Positions 61,943 to 64,000 of a DNA stretch of 64,000 bases are shown piece after piece. Made by a program: the position numbers and the translations under genes. Position 1 is the first letter of the stretch; each line of letters opens with the position of its first letter. Location: the NCBI GenBank assembly GCA_963756365.1, contig CAVWNF010000003.1, forward strand, positions 124,001 to 188,000. The letters run 5' to 3'. This DNA is from WHTI01 sp963756365 (lineage in GTDB: Bacteria; Actinomycetota; CADDZG01; WHSQ01). The notes under the pieces are model-generated. The model was given only the letters and a program-made list of their open reading frames with translations. It searched no databases and was not told the DNA's origin.

Positions 61943-64000
61943 ATGTTTGAGCGGTTCACTGATAGGGCCCGCAGGGTAGTCGTCCTCGCTCAGGAAGAAG
62001 CGAGGCTTCTCAACCACAACTACATCGGTACCGAGCACATCCTGCTCGGGCTGATCCACGAAGGCGAAGGCGTTGCCGCGAAGGCACTCGAGTCGCTGGG
62101 GATCTCTCTAGAGAAGGTCCGTCAGCAGGTCGAGGAGATCATCGGGGCTGGCCAATCGCCGCCCTCGGGACACATCCCATTCACCCCACGTGCCAAGAAG
62201 GTGCTGGAGCTCTCACTCCGTGAGGCTCTGCAACTTGGCCACAACTACATCGGTACCGAGCACATCCTGCTTGGCTTGATACGCGAAGGCGAGGGCGTCG
62301 CCGCCCAGGTCCTCGTGAAGCTTGGAGCCGACCTCGGTCGGGTTCGGCAACAGGTCATCCAACTGCTGTCCGGATACTCGGGCCAGAAGGGCGAACCGGC
62401 TGCAGCTGGCACCGGCGGAGGCGGGGAGTCCCCACAGGGATCACTCGTGCTCGACCAGTTCGGACGGAACCTCACCCAGAACGCGCGCGAGAACAAACTC
62501 GACCCGGTCATCGGGCGCGAGAACGAGATCGAGCGCGTGATGCAGGTGCTGTCACGGAGGACCAAGAACAACCCCGTACTGATCGGCGAGCCGGGCGTAG
62601 GCAAGACCGCCATCGTCGAGGGGCTCGCCCAGGCGATCGTCAAGGGAGAAGTCCCAGAGACACTCGAGAACAAGCAGCTCTACACCCTCGACCTCGGAGC
62701 ATTGGTCGCCGGGTCCCGTTACCGCGGTGATTTCGAGGAGCGCCTCAAGAAGGTTCTCAAAGAGATCAAGACCCGTGGCGACATCATCCTGTTCATCGAC
62801 GAGCTCCACACCCTCGTGGGTGCTGGTGCGGCAGAAGGCGCGATCGATGCCGCCAGCATCTTGAAGCCGATGCTGGCTCGCGGCGAGCTGCAGACGATCG
62901 GTGCTACGACCCTGGATGAGTACCGCAAGCATCTCGAGAAGGATGCTGCCCTCGAGCGCCGGTTCCAGCCGATCAAGGTTCCGGAGCCGTCGGTTGCTCA
63001 CACGATCGACATCCTCAAGGGTCTTCGTGACCGCTACGAGGCCCACCACCGGGTCAACATCACCGACCAGGGTCTCGTCGCTGCGGCCAACTTGGCGCAT
63101 CGGTACATCGCGGACCGCTTCCTGCCGGACAAGGCGATCGATCTCATCGATGAGGCCGGTTCGAGGCTCCGGATCCGAAGGATGTCGGCACCGCCCGACC
63201 ATCGTGAACTCGAGGACAAGATCTCCGACGTCCGTCGCAAGAAAGAGGAGGCGATCGAGCAGCAGGACTTCGAGCGCGCAGCCTCGTTCCGCGACGAGGA
63301 GAAGACCCTGATCGACGAACGGTCGACCAAGGAGTCCGAGTGGAAGACCGAGCAGGGCGATGCCTTTGCCACCGTCGACGAGGAACAGATCGCCGAGGTC
63401 CTATCGTCCTGGACCGGCATCCCAGTCACCTCTCTCACCGAGGAAGAGACCGCCAAGCTGCTCCGGATGGAAGACGAGATGCACAAGCGGATCGTCGGCC
63501 AACACGATGCGATCTCCGCGGTATCCCGCTCGATCCGCCGTACCCGGGCAGGACTCAAGGACCCCAAGCGCCCGGCCGGTTCGTTCATCTTCCTCGGCCC
63601 CTCAGGTGTCGGTAAGACCGAGACCGCTAAGGCGCTCGCCGAGTTCATGTTCGGTGACGAGGACGCGCTGATCCAGCTCGACATGTCCGAGTACATGGAG
63701 AAGCACACGGTCAGCCGACTGGTCGGCTCGCCTCCGGGCTACGTTGGCTACGAAGAGGGTGGGCAGCTCACCGAAGCGGTGCGCCGCCGTCCTTACTCCG
63801 TGGTTCTTCTCGACGAGATCGAGAAGGCGCACCCCGATGTCTTCAACACCCTCCTCCAGATCCTCGAGGATGGTCGTCTCACCGATGCCCAAGGCAAGAC
63901 GGTGGACTTCAAGAACACCGTCATCATCATGACCTCGAACCTCGGGACCCGCGATATCCGCAAGCAAGCGATGGGCTTCGGGCAGACCGCTCAGGAACTG
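61943..64000 (+). CDS. clpC: ATP-dependent Clp protease ATP-binding subunit ClpC (3' end outside window)
   Basis: 686 codons are in the window from ATG 61943; the family has ~830-850 residues. Two Clp_N repeats come first (RRVVVLAQEEARLLNHNYIGTEHILLGL and its second copy), then NBD1 with GEPGVGKTAIVEG near 214 and FIDELHTLVGAG, the UVR/middle region (IEQQDFERAASFRDEEKTL), and NBD2 with GPSGVGKTETAKALAEF near 552. It unfolds substrates for ClpP. GGGAGG lies 12 bases before the start. Confidence 0.95.
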   Translation, partial: MFERFTDRARRVVVLAQEEARLLNHNYIGTEHILLGLIHEGEGVAAKALESLGISLEKVRQQVEEIIGAGQSPPSGHIPFTPRAKKVLELSLREALQLGHNYIGTEHILLGLIREGEGVAAQVLVKLGADLGRVRQQVIQLLSGYSGQKGEPAAAGTGGGGESPQGSLVLDQFGRNLTQNARENKLDPVIGRENEIERVMQVLSRRTKNNPVLIGEPGVGKTAIVEGLAQAIVKGEVPETLENKQLYTLDLGALVAGSRYRGDFEERLKKVLKEIKTRGDIILFIDELHTLVGAGAAEGAIDAASILKPMLARGELQTIGATTLDEYRKHLEKDAALERRFQPIKVPEPSVAHTIDILKGLRDRYEAHHRVNITDQGLVAAANLAHRYIADRFLPDKAIDLIDEAGSRLRIRRMSAPPDHRELEDKISDVRRKKEEAIEQQDFERAASFRDEEKTLIDERSTKESEWKTEQGDAFATVDEEQIAEVLSSWTGIPVTSLTEEETAKLLRMEDEMHKRIVGQHDAISAVSRSIRRTRAGLKDPKRPAGSFIFLGPSGVGKTETAKALAEFMFGDEDALIQLDMSEYMEKHTVSRLVGSPPGYVGYEEGGQLTEAVRRRPYSVVLLDEIEKAHPDVFNTLLQILEDGRLTDAQGKTVDFKNTVIIMTSNLGTRDIRKQAMGFGQTAQEL

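Overview
The window is about 64 kb of GC-rich, gene-dense bacterial chromosome, cut off at both ends (dgcA at the left edge, clpC at the right). Actinobacterial hallmarks set the taxonomy: an Ssd-type Tad pilus locus with a DxD HAD phosphatase beside it, an APC permease / OB-fold gene diverging from two TrkA genes, an MFS-dTMP kinase fusion, a DUF2342 zincin-tilS-hpt-ftsH-folE-folP-folB-folK run, and panC-coaX-lysS-clpC. It looks like a member of Actinomycetota outside the well-studied genera; class cannot be fixed from this sequence. There is no rRNA, CRISPR array, insertion sequence or prophage. One tRNA (Thr, anticodon CGT) is present. No gene-free stretch exceeds 300 bases.

Layout. 0-7 kb: D-glutamate salvage pair (dgcA, dgcN), ClC chloride transporter, two exporters, an ECF sigma factor with a coupled membrane partner. 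7-12.7 kb: compact Tad/Flp pilus cluster (HAD, Ssd, TadA, one fused TadB/TadC, DUF192 lipoprotein, Flp pilin behind a long stem-loop, TadE, and a TadG-like protein fused to a VanY-type peptidase). 12.7-20.4 kb: M2/M3-like metallopeptidase, histidine kinase, LCP protein, STAS/anti-sigma pair, and a membrane protein that runs into an M1 peptidase. 20.5-27 kb: proton pyrophosphatase, APC permease, OB-fold protein, two TrkA proteins. 27-33.4 kb: topA, MFS-tmk fusion, holB, tRNA-Thr with its 3' end repeated, GrpB-family protein. 33.5-44 kb: secreted proteins of unknown function including two related TIM-barrel-like proteins, a cyclase/ATPase, PhoU-TrkA_C and SLC41/MgtE-like cation transport proteins, and very small proteins. 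44-52.7 kb: housekeeping run zincin-tilS-hpt-ftsH, a ceramidase-like enzyme, then folE-P-B-K. 52.8-56 kb: tail-to-tail pair of related secreted zinc proteases. 56-64 kb: DUF2520, panC, a 17-codon panD relic, coaX, lysS, an orphan solute-binding lipoprotein, clpC.

Three points stand out. Seven loci (eight sites) need a one-base skip to restore a family-length protein, and all eight have the same polarity; residual single-base insertions in the assembly are the simplest cause. panD is reduced to its first codons between panC and coaX. Several domain combinations or gene families look little described: TadG-like/VanY, membrane/M1, the tandem DEYDVCDPS proteins and the paired HEFFH/HEYFH proteases.
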